Of a stretch of DNA of 64,000 nucleotides, positions 1 to 8,745 are shown piece after piece. The position numbers and the translations under genes are program-made. Every line of letters starts with the position of its first letter. The stretch's first letter is position 1. The DNA lies in NCBI GenBank assembly GCA_002709505.1, contig PARB01000086.1, positions 37,427 through 101,426 of the forward strand. Reading direction: 5' to 3'. Source of the DNA: Paracoccaceae bacterium. GTDB lineage: Bacteria > Pseudomonadota > Alphaproteobacteria > Rhizobiales > Stappiaceae. The notes beneath the pieces are model-generated. The model saw only the letters and a list, made by a program, of their open reading frames with translations, searched no databases and was not told the origin of the DNA.

Positions 1-49
1 GCAGGCGCCCTACACCCAGCTTCTGGTTTCCTCCATCCTTCAGGTGTGA
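1..49 (+). CDS. phnK: PhnK C-terminus (partial, runs off the left edge)
   Basis: Only the last 15 codons are inside the window, read from base 2 to the TGA at 47-49. They give a tail with PYTQLL and VSSILQV, the typical C-terminal end of PhnK, the ABC-type ATPase of the C-P lyase core complex. Its stop lies just before the phnL start at 52, the usual phnK-phnL order, so the operon (probably phnGHIJ upstream) continues to the left. The identification rests on a short tail plus context. Confidence 0.75.
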   Translation, partial: QAPYTQLLVSSILQV

Positions 50-51
50 CG

Positions 52-780
52 ATGGCTCAGGCTCAGACTTTTGACGCGGCGCTCGCCGTCAGCGTCGCCG
101 ATCTCTCCAAGACCTTCACCATGCATCTTCAGGGCGGCATCGTCCTGCCGGTCGTCGAGGGCGCGTCCTTCGATGTCGCGGCCGGTGAATGCGTCGTGCT
201 CGGCGGCCCCTCGGGCGCCGGCAAGAGCTCGATCATGAAGATGCTCTACGGGAATTACGCCGTCGCGGGCGGACGCATCCTGGTGCGGCATCGCGGCGAG
301 ATGGTGGATCTTGCAAGCGCCGACCCGCGCGCGGTGATCGCCATGCGGCGTGAGACCATCGGCTATGTCAGCCAGTTCCTGCGCACGGTGCCGCGCGTGA
401 GCGCGCTCGACCTCGTCGCCGAACCGCTGACGGCGCGGGGCGTGGCGCTTGAGACCGCCCGGGTCCGGGCCGGCGAGATGCTCGCCCGGCTCAACGTGCC
501 GGAGCGGCTGTGGGCGCTGCCGCCGGCGACCTTCTCCGGCGGCGAGCAGCAGCGGGTCAACATCGCGCGCGGCTTCATTACCGATCATCCGGTGCTTCTG
601 CTCGATGAACCGACGGCCTCGCTCGACGCCACCAACCGGCGCGTCGTCATCGAGATGATCGCCGAAAAGAAGGCGGCAGCCGTCGCGCAGATCGGCATCT
701 TCCACGACGAGGAAGTGCGCGAGGCGGTCGCCGACCGGATCATCGACGTGCGCGAATTCGCGCCGAAACAGGCGGCGTGA
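52..780 (+). CDS. phnL: Phosphonate C-P lyase system ATP-binding protein PhnL
   Basis: This is an ABC-type ATPase of 242 residues. It has a Walker A motif [10 protein letters not shown] (about residues 51-60), a signature FSGGEQQR (about 162-169) and Walker [12 protein letters not shown]. The [12 protein letters not shown] stretch and the position right after phnK mark it as PhnL rather than a transporter ATPase. In the known pathway PhnL is needed with PhnGHI to attach phosphonate to ribose and acts in the cytoplasm with the C-P lyase core. The ATG at 52 has an AGG seven bases upstream; a GTG at 46 inside the phnK stop is less likely. Confidence 0.95.
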   Translation: MAQAQTFDAALAVSVADLSKTFTMHLQGGIVLPVVEGASFDVAAGECVVLGGPSGAGKSSIMKMLYGNYAVAGGRILVRHRGEMVDLASADPRAVIAMRRETIGYVSQFLRTVPRVSALDLVAEPLTARGVALETARVRAGEMLARLNVPERLWALPPATFSGGEQQRVNIARGFITDHPVLLLDEPTASLDATNRRVVIEMIAEKKAAAVAQIGIFHDEEVREAVADRIIDVREFAPKQAA

Positions 781-787
781 GACGGTC

Positions 788-1402
788 ATGACGAAACTTT
801 GCGAGACGCCGCTCGTCCATGAGACGGCAGCGGTGACGCAGTCCGAGCTCGGCCGCTACACGGAAGTGGCCGAGCGGGTGCGCATGAGCGAGACGACCTT
901 CGGCGACTATTCCTACATCATGCAGGACGGCATCGTCTGGTGCGCGGAAATCGGCAAGTTCGCCAATATCGCGGCGGCCGTGCGCATCAACGCGACCAAC
1001 CACCCGACCTGGCGCGCGACGCTGCATCACTTCACCTATCGCGCCAACGACTACTGGCCCGATGCCGAACCGGACGCCGCCTTCTTCGACTGGCGGCGCG
1101 AGGGGCGGGTCGTCATCGGCCACGACGTGTGGATCGGCCACGGGGCGACGATCCTGCCCGGCGTCACGGTCGGCGACGGCGCGGTGATCGGGGCGGGGGC
1201 GGTCGTCTCCCGCGATGTCGCGCCCTACACGATTGTCGGCGGCGTGCCGGCAAAGCTCATTCGCGAACGGTTCCCCAAGGCTGTCTCGGAGCGCATGCAG
1301 GCGCTTGCCTGGTGGGACTGGGATCACGCCCGTCTGCGGTCCGCGCTTGAGGATTTTCGCACCCTCGACGCGGAGGCGTTCCTCGCGCGGCACGGCGGTT
1401 AG
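788..1402 (+). CDS. Hexapeptide-repeat acetyltransferase of phn operon
   Basis: The 204-residue protein has left-handed beta-helix hexapeptide repeats in its second half ([17 protein letters not shown] and [14 protein letters not shown]), ending with the usual [12 protein letters not shown]. The family is xenobiotic/chloramphenicol-type O- or N-acetyltransferases that use acetyl-CoA. A subgroup is regularly found in alphaproteobacterial phn operons, probably replacing the unrelated GNAT PhnO, which acetylates aminoalkylphosphonates. That substrate is inferred from context only. The gene follows phnL by 7 bases and is probably cotranscribed. Confidence 0.88.
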   Translation: MTKLCETPLVHETAAVTQSELGRYTEVAERVRMSETTFGDYSYIMQDGIVWCAEIGKFANIAAAVRINATNHPTWRATLHHFTYRANDYWPDAEPDAAFFDWRREGRVVIGHDVWIGHGATILPGVTVGDGAVIGAGAVVSRDVAPYTIVGGVPAKLIRERFPKAVSERMQALAWWDWDHARLRSALEDFRTLDAEAFLARHGG

Positions 1403-1470
1403 CGGCCGGTTTTGCTTAGCCGCGCCGTGAGCCGGCTGTGTAAGCAAATCGTCACAAAACCGCAGACCGC

Positions 1471-1488
1471 CTGTCATGAAGTGCCGCT
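1471..1488 (+). promoter_or_regulatory. Possible degenerate Pho box upstream of phnC
   Basis: CTGTCAT at 1471-1477 matches one 7-base half of the alphaproteobacterial PhoB box (CTGTCAT, 4-base spacer, repeat). The second half at 1482-1488 (TGCCGCT) matches poorly. The site lies in the 118-base gap before phnC, where a promoter is expected because the preceding gene ends at 1402. PhoB control is plausible biologically but the sequence support is weak. Confidence 0.3.
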
Positions 1489-1520
1489 AAGCAGTTCTTG
1501 CAAGACAAACAGGGGCGCAC

Positions 1521-2354
1521 ATGTTCAAGCTCGAAGGCGTGACACGAAAGTTCGGGTCCAATACGGCGGTCAAGTCGGTGACCCTCGACATTCCCGACGG
1601 CCAGATGGTCGGCATCATCGGCCGCTCCGGGGCAGGCAAATCCACCCTGCTTCGGATGATCAACAGGCTGATCGACCCCAATGGCGGGCGCATCGTCTTC
1701 CACGACACCGAGGTGTCGGCGCTGCGCGGCAAGGCGCTGCGCAGCTGGCAGCGCGACTGCGCGATGATCTTCCAGCAGTTCAACCTGGTGCCGCGTCTCG
1801 ACGTGCTCACCAACGTGCTGCTCGGCCGGCTCAACCATCGCAATTCGGCGAAGAACCTGCTCGGCATGTTCTCTCAGGCCGAACGCGCCATGGCGATTGC
1901 CGCCCTTGAGCGGCTCGGCATCGCCCAGACCGCGCTGCAGCCGGCGGGAACGCTCTCCGGTGGCCAGCAGCAGCGCGTGGCGATCGCCCGGGCGCTGATG
2001 CAGCAGCCCAAGATGGTGCTCGCCGACGAGCCCATCGCGTCGCTTGATCCGCTGAACGCGCAGAAGGTGATGGACGCGCTGAAGGACATCAACGAGCGCG
2101 ACGGCATCACCGTCGTCACCAACCTGCACACGCTGGACACCGCGCGCAGCTACTGCGAACGCATCATCGGCATGTCGCAGGGCGCGGTGGTCTTCGACGG
2201 TCCGCCGGAAGAGCTGACGACAGAGGCCGCCCGGCGCATCTACGGCGCCGAAGGCGAGGCGCTCTCGGAAGCGATCACCTCCACAAGCATCACGGCGCCC
2301 GCCCGGGCCGCCTCCTCATCCGCTGGGGTCCTGCGGCCGGCGCTCGCCGGCTGA
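1521..2354 (+). CDS. phnC: Phosphonate ABC transporter ATP-binding protein PhnC
   Basis: The 277-residue ATPase drives phosphonate uptake. It shows Walker [10 protein letters not shown] (about residues 34-42), signature LSGGQQQR (about 144-151) and Walker [12 protein letters not shown]. The residues [23 protein letters not shown] are characteristic of PhnC. It is followed by phnD and two phnE genes, the complete importer. The C-terminal tail of about 30 residues after ALSEAIT is rich in Ala and Ser and looks unstructured. The ATG at 1521 is preceded by AGGGG. Confidence 0.96.
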   Translation: MFKLEGVTRKFGSNTAVKSVTLDIPDGQMVGIIGRSGAGKSTLLRMINRLIDPNGGRIVFHDTEVSALRGKALRSWQRDCAMIFQQFNLVPRLDVLTNVLLGRLNHRNSAKNLLGMFSQAERAMAIAALERLGIAQTALQPAGTLSGGQQQRVAIARALMQQPKMVLADEPIASLDPLNAQKVMDALKDINERDGITVVTNLHTLDTARSYCERIIGMSQGAVVFDGPPEELTTEAARRIYGAEGEALSEAITSTSITAPARAASSSAGVLRPALAG

Positions 2355-2435
2355 GGGTCACGGATCGGCTTCCCACGAAACGGGACCAAATCGACATTCA
2401 ACGGCCGGATCACCCGGACCATCATGGAGACGTCA

Positions 2436-3359
2436 ATGCTCAAGAGCACCCTTCTTGGCGCAGTTGCTGCCGCCACCCTTCTGGTCACCGGCGGCGCGAT
2501 TGCCCCGGTTCAGGCCGAGGACCTCAAGGAATTCCGCATCGGCATTCTCGGCGGCGAGAACGAGGCCGACCGCCTGCGCAACTTCCAGTGCATGACCGAA
2601 AAGCTGCCCGCCGTGCTCGGCGTGGAAAAGGTCTCGCTGTTCCCGGCCGCCGACTATGACGGCGTGATCCAGGGCCTGCTCGGCGGCACGCTCGACTATG
2701 CCGAACTCGGCGCCTCGGGCTACGCCAAGGTCTATCTGAACGATCCGGAAGCGGTGGAGCCGATCCTCACCACCGTGCAGACCGACGGCTCGACCGGCTA
2801 TTATTCGGTGATGGTCGCGCGTTCCGACAGCGGCATCACCTCGCTTGAGGACATGAAGGGCAAGAAGCTCGGCTTTGCCGATCCAGACAGCACATCCGGC
2901 TTCCTCGTCCCCTCCGTGACGCTTCCCGAGGCCATCGGCGGCCCGATCGACGGCTATTTCGGCGAGACCGGCTTCGGCGGTGGTCACGAGAACCTGGTTC
3001 TCGAAGTGGTCAAGGGCACCTTCGACGCCGGCACCACCTGGTCGTCGGGCGTTGGCGAGTTCAAGGACGGCTACACCTCCGGCAACCTGCGCAAGATGGT
3101 CGACAAGGGCATCCTCGACATGGACGACCTGGTGCAGATCTGGCAGTCGCCGCTGATCCCGAACGGTCCGGTCGTCGTGCGCTCCTCGCTGAGCGACGAC
3201 ATGAAGACCAAGTTCAAGAACTTCATGCTCGCAATGCCGGAGACCGACCGCGACTGCTTCATGGCGATCCAGGGCGGCGACTTCAAGGCGTTCACCGAAG
3301 TCAACGTCGACTTCTACAAGGCGATCATCGCCGCCCGCAAGGCGAAGATCGGTTCGTAA
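2436..3359 (+). CDS. phnD: Phosphonate-binding periplasmic protein PhnD
   Basis: This is the substrate-binding protein of the PhnCDE importer. It begins with a Sec signal peptide (MLKSTLLGAVAAATLLVTGG, cleavage probably after VQA, mature start EDLKEFRIG). The body shows the PhnD/type 2 periplasmic-binding fold signatures RIGILGGENEADR and LGFADPDSTSGFLVPS. The ATG at 2436 is chosen over the in-frame ATG at 2424 because GGAG lies at a proper distance upstream. A strong hairpin follows the stop, which would let this protein be made in excess over the permeases. Confidence 0.95.
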   Translation: MLKSTLLGAVAAATLLVTGGAIAPVQAEDLKEFRIGILGGENEADRLRNFQCMTEKLPAVLGVEKVSLFPAADYDGVIQGLLGGTLDYAELGASGYAKVYLNDPEAVEPILTTVQTDGSTGYYSVMVARSDSGITSLEDMKGKKLGFADPDSTSGFLVPSVTLPEAIGGPIDGYFGETGFGGGHENLVLEVVKGTFDAGTTWSSGVGEFKDGYTSGNLRKMVDKGILDMDDLVQIWQSPLIPNGPVVVRSSLSDDMKTKFKNFMLAMPETDRDCFMAIQGGDFKAFTEVNVDFYKAIIAARKAKIGS

Positions 3360-3374
3360 GCCCCACTCGCTCGC

Positions 3375-3408
3375 GGACGCCGGCGCCAACGCCGGCGTCC
3401 GTTTTCTT
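3375..3408 (+). terminator. Hairpin terminator/attenuator between phnD and phnE
   Basis: GGACGCCGGCG (3375-3385) pairs perfectly with CGCCGGCGTCC (3390-3400) around a CCAA loop and is followed by GTTTTCTTT. This has the form of an intrinsic terminator. It sits inside an otherwise continuous operon, so it probably gives partial termination or protects the phnCD transcript. Confidence 0.8.
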
Positions 3409-3438
3409 TGTTCCCCGTTGCCATTGCGAGCCCCGCCC

Positions 3439-4425
3439 ATGTCGCTTGCGACGCTTTCCCCCAACGCCGCATCCCGCGACGGCGTCCCCTTGAGCGCGCA
3501 AGGCGCGCTCGTCGAGCGCCACTGGCGCGAGCAGGCCGGCCGGCGCCGGCTCTACACCGTCGGCGGCCTTGCGGTGCTTCTCCTCGCGCTTTCCGGATCG
3601 CTCTGGTTCGCGAATGAGACCAACGCCGGCAAGTTCTTCGACCGGCTGCCCTATTTCTTCGATTTCTTCATCGATCTCGCGCCGCGCGATCCGATGGAAA
3701 TCTGGCGGGCGCTGTTCGACCTTCCCTCGCCCTATGACGACGGCAGCTTCAAGTACAATTATCCGGAAGGCCGGGTCTATCTGACCCAGAGCTTCTACAT
3801 TCCGGAATATTTCTACAAGATGCTGGAGACGCTGAACATCGCGATCCTGTCGACGCTGATCGGCTTTACCTTCGGCTTCCTGCTGTGTTTCGTCGCGTCG
3901 AAGAACCTGGTGCGCAATGCCTGGCTGCGCGGAACCGTGCGCCGGCTGATGGAGCTTCTGCGTGCCTTCCCCGAGATCGTGATTGCCGGCTTCTTCGTGG
4001 CGATCCTGACCATCGGTCCGATCCCGGCGATCATCGCGGTGTCGATCCATACGGTCGGCTCGCTCGGCAAGATGTTCTTCGAGGTCGTCGAAAACGCCGA
4101 CATGCGCCCCGACGAGGGCTTGCGTGCGGTGGGCGCCAACTGGTTCGAGCGGGTGTGGTTTGCCATCGTGCCGCAGGTCGCGCCCAACTTCATCAGCTAT
4201 GCGCTGCTCCGGCTGGAGATCAACGTGCGCGCCTCCACCATCATCGGCGCGGTTGGCGGCGGCGGTATCGGCGAGGTGCTGCGCCTGTCGATCAGCCGCG
4301 GCCACGAGGCCAAGACGCTCGCCATCATCCTCCTGCTGTTTCTGACGATCGTCGCCGTCGACCAGTTCTCGGCCTGGCTGCGCAAGCGCCTCGTCGGCAA
4401 CCAGGCCTTCGAGTTCGGACGCTAG
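3439..4425 (+). CDS. phnE: Phosphonate ABC transporter permease PhnE (first)
   Basis: The 328-residue membrane permease has an N-terminal membrane segment (LYTVGGLAVLLLALSGSLWF), a periplasmic stretch, then the BPD transmembrane domain. The EAA-type loop region (around GLRAVGANWFERVWFAIVPQVAPN) and the GAVGGGGIGEVLR stretch are typical of PhnE. It pairs with the second PhnE directly downstream. The ATG at 3439 begins MSLATLSPN; an earlier in-frame start at 3418 would overlap the hairpin region and lacks support. Confidence 0.94.
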   Translation: MSLATLSPNAASRDGVPLSAQGALVERHWREQAGRRRLYTVGGLAVLLLALSGSLWFANETNAGKFFDRLPYFFDFFIDLAPRDPMEIWRALFDLPSPYDDGSFKYNYPEGRVYLTQSFYIPEYFYKMLETLNIAILSTLIGFTFGFLLCFVASKNLVRNAWLRGTVRRLMELLRAFPEIVIAGFFVAILTIGPIPAIIAVSIHTVGSLGKMFFEVVENADMRPDEGLRAVGANWFERVWFAIVPQVAPNFISYALLRLEINVRASTIIGAVGGGGIGEVLRLSISRGHEAKTLAIILLLFLTIVAVDQFSAWLRKRLVGNQAFEFGR

Positions 4426-4440
4426 ACAAGGTCCCGTTTC

Positions 4441-6030
4441 ATGGCTTCCACCGCTTCCCTCCCGCTGAGCCAGAGCGATGTCGACGACATCGCCGCCCGC
4501 CATCCCGAGGTTTTCAAGAACCGTCCCTGGCGGCGTTATCGCGCGCCGCTGGCGATCCTCGCGGTCGTGCTCTACAGCGTCTATTGCTGGTCGTTCTTCG
4601 GCATCGGCAAGGTGCTGCAGGATGCCAATTGGGACATCGCCGGCAATTATCTCGCCGACTGGATCTCCTATGAGGTGCGGCCCGATTTCGAGATCGAGCC
4701 GGACGGGGCGATCCTGCTGGAATGGCCGAGGTTCTCGCCGCTGGGCTCGGACCCCGACCCCGACTGGATCAGCATGCAGACCGCGACGATGGAGCGGGTG
4801 CGCGCCACGGACGGTGCAACGCCGGCAGCCACGGCGGCCGAGAAGACCGCCAACAGCTTCATGGTGCCGGATGCCAAGGGCACCGCACCTTCGTCCGCCG
4901 GCACCTCCAGCAGCTTCTCCTTCATGGCGCCGGATGCGGCGACCGGCCAGGGGACGGCTGGCGATGCGGGCGAACCTGCTGCGCCTGAAACGGTGATCGA
5001 AGAGGTGATCACCGAAGCGACAGTCGAGGTGGGGCGCGGCAACCTGATCGAGATCGCGCCGACGCGTGTGGTCCTGACGCGCGGGTCGGAAAGCGTCGCG
5101 GTGCGGCTCGGCCCCGGAGAACTTGTCACGGTCGAGGGCGAGATGCCGGACTGGGTCCAGCAAAAGCGCGCCGGGCGCAAGGTGCTTGCCTCCTTCGGCT
5201 TCGACGGGCGTGCCGAGATCGACTACGACGGCGTCAAGGTGCGCCATCGCTTCATCGGCTGGGAGAACTTCGTCTTCGACGCCAATTCCCCGTTCTGGGG
5301 CAAGAGCGCGGGCGAGGTCCTCGGGCTGATCGTCTCCGGCGAGCGGATCGATCCGGAGCGCTCCAACCTGTCGCTTGCCTGGAACAACATCCTCTACAAT
5401 GCCGACTGGCAGCATCTCGACGTGTGGACCAAGCTGCTGCAGACCATCGTCATGGCCTTCGTCGGCACGCTGTTTGCCGGGGTGGTGGCCTTCCCGCTCG
5501 CCTTCCTGGCGGCGCGCAACATCACCCGCAGCCGGATCCTCAACCAGATCAACAAGCGCTTCTTCGACTTCCTGCGCTCGGTGGACATGCTGATCTGGGC
5601 GCTGTTCTTCACCCGCGCCTTCGGTCCGGGACCGCTGGCCGGCATGTCGGCGATCTTCTTCACCGACACCGGCACGCTCGGAAAGCTCTACGCCGAGGCG
5701 CTGGAAAACATCGACGACAAGCAGCGCGAAGGGGTACGCTCCGTCGGCGCGTCTCCAGCTTCCGTGCAGCGATTCGGCGTGTTGCCGCAGGTTCTTCCTG
5801 TCTTTGCCAGCCAGGCGCTCTATTTCTGGGAATCCAACACGCGTTCGGCGACGATCATCGGCGCCGTGGGTGCCGGCGGCATCGGCCTGAAACTGTGGGA
5901 AGCGATGCGCACCAACCAGGACTGGGAAAACGTCGCCTATATGGTGATCCTGATCCTCGCCGTCGTCTTCCTGTTCGACGGCATCTCCAATGCCCTGCGC
6001 TCGCGTCTGATGGGCGGCCAGAAGCGCTAG
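4441..6030 (+). CDS. phnE: Phosphonate ABC transporter permease PhnE (second, with periplasmic insert)
   Basis: The 529-residue protein is a PhnE-type permease. One membrane segment near residues 35-50 is followed by a long periplasmic region, then a C-terminal BPD transmembrane domain from about residue 335 (QTIVMAFVGTLFAGVVAFPLAFL) with GAVGAGGIGLKLW. It is long for PhnE. About residues 120-185 are Ala/Thr/Ser/Pro-rich and carry two similar pieces, NSFMVPDAKGT and FSFMAPDAATG. It likely forms a heterodimeric channel with the first PhnE. Confidence 0.93.
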   Translation: MASTASLPLSQSDVDDIAARHPEVFKNRPWRRYRAPLAILAVVLYSVYCWSFFGIGKVLQDANWDIAGNYLADWISYEVRPDFEIEPDGAILLEWPRFSPLGSDPDPDWISMQTATMERVRATDGATPAATAAEKTANSFMVPDAKGTAPSSAGTSSSFSFMAPDAATGQGTAGDAGEPAAPETVIEEVITEATVEVGRGNLIEIAPTRVVLTRGSESVAVRLGPGELVTVEGEMPDWVQQKRAGRKVLASFGFDGRAEIDYDGVKVRHRFIGWENFVFDANSPFWGKSAGEVLGLIVSGERIDPERSNLSLAWNNILYNADWQHLDVWTKLLQTIVMAFVGTLFAGVVAFPLAFLAARNITRSRILNQINKRFFDFLRSVDMLIWALFFTRAFGPGPLAGMSAIFFTDTGTLGKLYAEALENIDDKQREGVRSVGASPASVQRFGVLPQVLPVFASQALYFWESNTRSATIIGAVGAGGIGLKLWEAMRTNQDWENVAYMVILILAVVFLFDGISNALRSRLMGGQKR

Positions 6031-6041
6031 GATGCCCTGTT

Positions 6042-6073
6042 CGGGCCCGCCCGATGGCGCGGGTCCGGCTTTT
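6042..6073 (+). terminator. Possible hairpin after phnE2
   Basis: CGGGCCCGC (6042-6050) and GCGGGTCCG (6059-6067) form a 9-bp stem with one G-T pair and an 8-base loop, followed by GCTTTTC. It lies in the 132-base gap before the DUF1045 gene and may separate transport genes from the downstream phn genes. Confidence 0.5.
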
Positions 6074-6162
6074 CACCCGATCCGCGGCGTCCCGTCCAAC
6101 GGGGGGCCGCGCGATCATTCGTTTGCGGGATGTTTTCGTCCCGCGCAGGACCGACCGACCCG

Positions 6163-6864
6163 ATGCGATACGCTCTCTACTACTCCCCCTCCGCCGACCA
6201 TCCGCTGGTCGCCGCGGCTGAACACTGGCTCGGCCGCAGCCTCTTCGGCCGCGAGGTGCCCGGCGACATGATCGGCGGGCTGACGCCGCAGGCGCGCGCG
6301 CCCTGGATCGCCTCGCCGCGCCGCTACGGCTTTCACGCGACCCTGAAGGCGCCGTTCCGCCTGGCGGAGGGGTGCGACGAGGCCGCGCTGATTGCAGCGC
6401 TCGACGCCTTTGCCGCGACCACAGGGCCGGCGCCAGCGGCACGTCTCGGGCTGGAGAACCTGCGCGGGTTCCTGGCGCTTACCTTTGCCGGGCCGACCCC
6501 GGAACTCGACGTGCTTGCCGCCGAGATCGTGCGGGACTTCGACGGCTTCCGCGCGCCTATGAGCCCCGAGGATCGCGCCCGCCGGCAGCCGGAGCGTCTG
6601 GAGGAGGCCCTGCGCCGCAATCTCGACACCTGGGGCTATCCTTATGTGATGGAGGCCTTCCGCTTCCACATGACATTGACGGAGCGGCTCGATGCGGCCG
6701 ACGCCGCGCGCGCCGGCGAGGCGCTGCGGCCGCATTTCGCCGGCCTGCTCGAGACGCCCGTTTCGGTCGACCGTATCGTGCTGTGCCGGGAGCCGGCCCC
6801 GGGCGCGCCCTTCACCTCTATCCACGCGGCGCCGCTCTTCGGCGCTGCGTCCAAAACCGCCTGA
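6163..6864 (+). CDS. DUF1045 phosphonate-operon protein (2H phosphoesterase-like)
   Basis: This 233-residue protein starts MRYALYYSPSADHPL and matches the DUF1045 family, which almost always lies beside phnM and phnN. The family resembles 2H phosphoesterases: the two His-x-Thr/Ser-type motifs here are YGFHATLKAPF (about residues 50-60) and FRFHMTLTERL (about 165-175). In the C-P lyase pathway it could act on a ribosyl cyclic phosphate intermediate, in place of PhnP, which is absent from this window. That role is inference. Confidence 0.85.
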   Translation: MRYALYYSPSADHPLVAAAEHWLGRSLFGREVPGDMIGGLTPQARAPWIASPRRYGFHATLKAPFRLAEGCDEAALIAALDAFAATTGPAPAARLGLENLRGFLALTFAGPTPELDVLAAEIVRDFDGFRAPMSPEDRARRQPERLEEALRRNLDTWGYPYVMEAFRFHMTLTERLDAADAARAGEALRPHFAGLLETPVSVDRIVLCREPAPGAPFTSIHAAPLFGAASKTA

Positions 6865-6876
6865 AAGACGAAACGC

Positions 6877-8016
6877 ATGGAAACGATTTTGACGAATGCC
6901 CGCATCGTGCTGGGCGACGAGGTGATCACCGGCACGCTGCACCTTAAGGACGGGGCGATCGCGGGCGTGGATACCACCGCGAGCACCGCGGCGGGCGCCG
7001 AGGACATGAACGGCGATTATGTGATCCCCGGGTTGGTCGAACTGCACACCGACCACCTGGAAAACCACTATATGCCGCGCCCGAGAGTGCGCTGGAACCC
7101 GATCGCGGCGGTCTGCGCCCATGACGCGCAGGTTGCCTCGAGCGGCATCACCACCGTGTTCGACGCCCTGCGCGTCGGGCTCGACGAGGACGCCGGGGTG
7201 ACGGCACAGGACATGCGGCGGCTGGCCGACGCCATCGAGGCGGGCGTGGTCGGGGACCGGCTCAGGGCCGACCATTTCATTCACCTGCGCTGCGAGGTGT
7301 CCGCGCCCAATTGTCTGGAGAGCTTCCGCCTGTTCGATGGCGATCCGAGGGTGCGCATCGCCTCGCTGATGGACCATTCGCCCGGCCAGCGCCAGTTCGC
7401 GAGCCTCGAGGCCTACGCGGTCTATTACAAGGGCAAGATGAAGATGAGCGACGCGGAGTTCAACGAATTCTGCGAGACGCGCATGGCGCAGTCGGCCGAA
7501 TATTCCGACAAGAACCGCGCCGCTGTTGCTGATCTCGCCCGTCCGCGCGGCATCGTGCTTGCCAGCCACGACGACGCCACGACGGCGCATGTCGACGAGG
7601 CGATCGGGCAGGGGATCAAGATCGCGGAGTTTCCCACCACCATGGAGGCGGCGCGCGCATCGAAGGACCAGGGACTCGCGGTGCTGATGGGCGCGCCGAA
7701 CGTGGTGCGCGGCGGCTCGCACTCCGGCAACATCTCGGCGCGCACGCTCGCCGAGCATGGGCTGCTCGACATCCTGTCGTCCGACTACATCCCCTTCAGC
7801 CTCATTCAGGCGGCGTTCTTCCTCAGCGAGGTGGTCGACGAAGTCGACCTGCCGCAGGCCGTTGCCATGGTGTCGCGCAACCCGGCGCGGGCGGCGGGGC
7901 TTGAGGATCGCGGCGAGATCGCGCTCAACCGGCGCGCCGATCTCGTGCGGGTGCGGGTCGAGGATCACATCCCGATCGTGCGCTGCGTGTGGCGCGAGGG
8001 GCGCCGCGTCGCGTGA
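6877..8016 (+). CDS. phnM: Alpha-D-ribose 1-methylphosphonate 5-triphosphate diphosphatase PhnM
   Basis: This 379-residue amidohydrolase-fold enzyme removes pyrophosphate from ribosyl phosphonate triphosphate before C-P bond cleavage. Typical features are the metal-binding ELHTDHLENH motif (about residues 55-64), the PhnM-specific PRPRVRWNP that follows, SLMDHSPGQRQ, the ASHDDAT segment and the conserved EFPTTMEAA and DILSSDYIP. Length and motifs match the family. It ends in an ATGA overlap with phnN. Confidence 0.97.
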   Translation: METILTNARIVLGDEVITGTLHLKDGAIAGVDTTASTAAGAEDMNGDYVIPGLVELHTDHLENHYMPRPRVRWNPIAAVCAHDAQVASSGITTVFDALRVGLDEDAGVTAQDMRRLADAIEAGVVGDRLRADHFIHLRCEVSAPNCLESFRLFDGDPRVRIASLMDHSPGQRQFASLEAYAVYYKGKMKMSDAEFNEFCETRMAQSAEYSDKNRAAVADLARPRGIVLASHDDATTAHVDEAIGQGIKIAEFPTTMEAARASKDQGLAVLMGAPNVVRGGSHSGNISARTLAEHGLLDILSSDYIPFSLIQAAFFLSEVVDEVDLPQAVAMVSRNPARAAGLEDRGEIALNRRADLVRVRVEDHIPIVRCVWREGRRVA

Positions 8017-8621
8017 TGGGCGAGACATCCACGGGAAACGGGATGACGAGCGCACGGCCCCGGGGCCGGCTGATCGCCGTGGTCGGCCCGAGCGGGGTCG
8101 GCAAGGACAGCCTGCTCGCCCTTGCCCGGCGTGAACTCGACGGCGAGTTGCACTTCGTGCGCCGGACCATCACCCGGCCGGTGGCGGCCGACGCGGAGGA
8201 TCATCTTGCCGCGAGCGACGCGGACTTCGCGGCATGCGAGGCGGCCGGGGGCTTTTGCTTTTCCTGGCGCGCGCACGGGCTGAGCTACGGGCTGCCTGTC
8301 GCGCTTGACGATCACCTCGCCGCTGGACGCCCGGCGGTGGTGAACGGGTCGCGCAAGGTGCTGCCGCAAATGGCCGAGCGGTTCCCGGGGCTTGCAATCG
8401 TTTCCGTGACGGCCGATCCGCAGGTGATCGCCGCCAGGCTGCTCGCCCGCGGGCGCGAGGATGCCGACGCGGTGGCCGCGCGTCTGGCGCGCTCCGCGCC
8501 GGTTCCGGCTGTCGCGCCGGTGCGCGTCATCGACAATTCCGGAGCACTGGATGTGGCGGCGGCCGAGTTCATCGCCGCGCTGCGCGCCTTCGCTCATCCC
8601 GGAGCGCTGTCCCCGGACTGA
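8016..8621 (+). CDS. phnN: Ribose 1,5-bisphosphate phosphokinase PhnN
   Basis: This is a guanylate-kinase-like enzyme that makes PRPP from ribose 1,5-bisphosphate at the end of the C-P lyase route. The P-loop is GPSGVGKDS (about residues 23-31), followed by RRTITRP and the FSWRAHGLSYGLP segment typical of PhnN. The start at 8016 overlaps the phnM stop (ATGA); an in-frame ATG at 8043 is an alternative that would remove nine residues. It is the last gene of the operon in the window. Confidence 0.95.
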   Translation: MGETSTGNGMTSARPRGRLIAVVGPSGVGKDSLLALARRELDGELHFVRRTITRPVAADAEDHLAASDADFAACEAAGGFCFSWRAHGLSYGLPVALDDHLAAGRPAVVNGSRKVLPQMAERFPGLAIVSVTADPQVIAARLLARGREDADAVAARLARSAPVPAVAPVRVIDNSGALDVAAAEFIAALRAFAHPGALSPD

Positions 8622-8627
8622 GGGACT

Positions 8628-8644
8628 GCAGCCTGACAGGCTGC
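8628..8644 (+). terminator. Short hairpin after phnN
   Basis: GCAGCCT (8628-8634) pairs perfectly with AGGCTGC (8638-8644) around a GAC loop six bases after the phnN stop. There is no T tract, so it may be a weak or Rho-assisted end of the phn operon. Confidence 0.4.
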
Positions 8645-8687
8645 GCGCACTGCGCCGAGGCCCTGGCCTTCGCCCGTCGAAGGCTGC

Positions 8688-8745
8688 CGGCGCTCTGGCA
8701 CGGCGCTCTGGCACGGCGCGCTGGCCACCGCGCTTTGGCACGGCG
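8688..8745. repeat. 13-bp tandem repeat, about 4.3 copies
   Basis: The unit CGGCGCTCTGGCA occurs exactly at 8688-8700 and 8701-8713, then as variants at 8714-8726 and 8728-8740 (one extra base between), with a partial fifth copy at 8741-8745. It lies in the 321 bases between phnN and the FkbM gene, where I see no gene. It is too short and has no spacers, so it is not a CRISPR. Each of the exact copies spans a TGGCACGG junction. Confidence 0.85.

Noticed and set aside
3325..5415. Minus-strand open frame of 696 codons over phnE genes
   Set aside because: It has the same shadow character, and the plus-strand permeases are unmistakable.
8688..8745. CRISPR array or sigma-54 promoter in the 13-bp repeats
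   Set aside because: The repeats are only 13 bases without spacers; TGGCAC is not followed by TTGC at the right distance.
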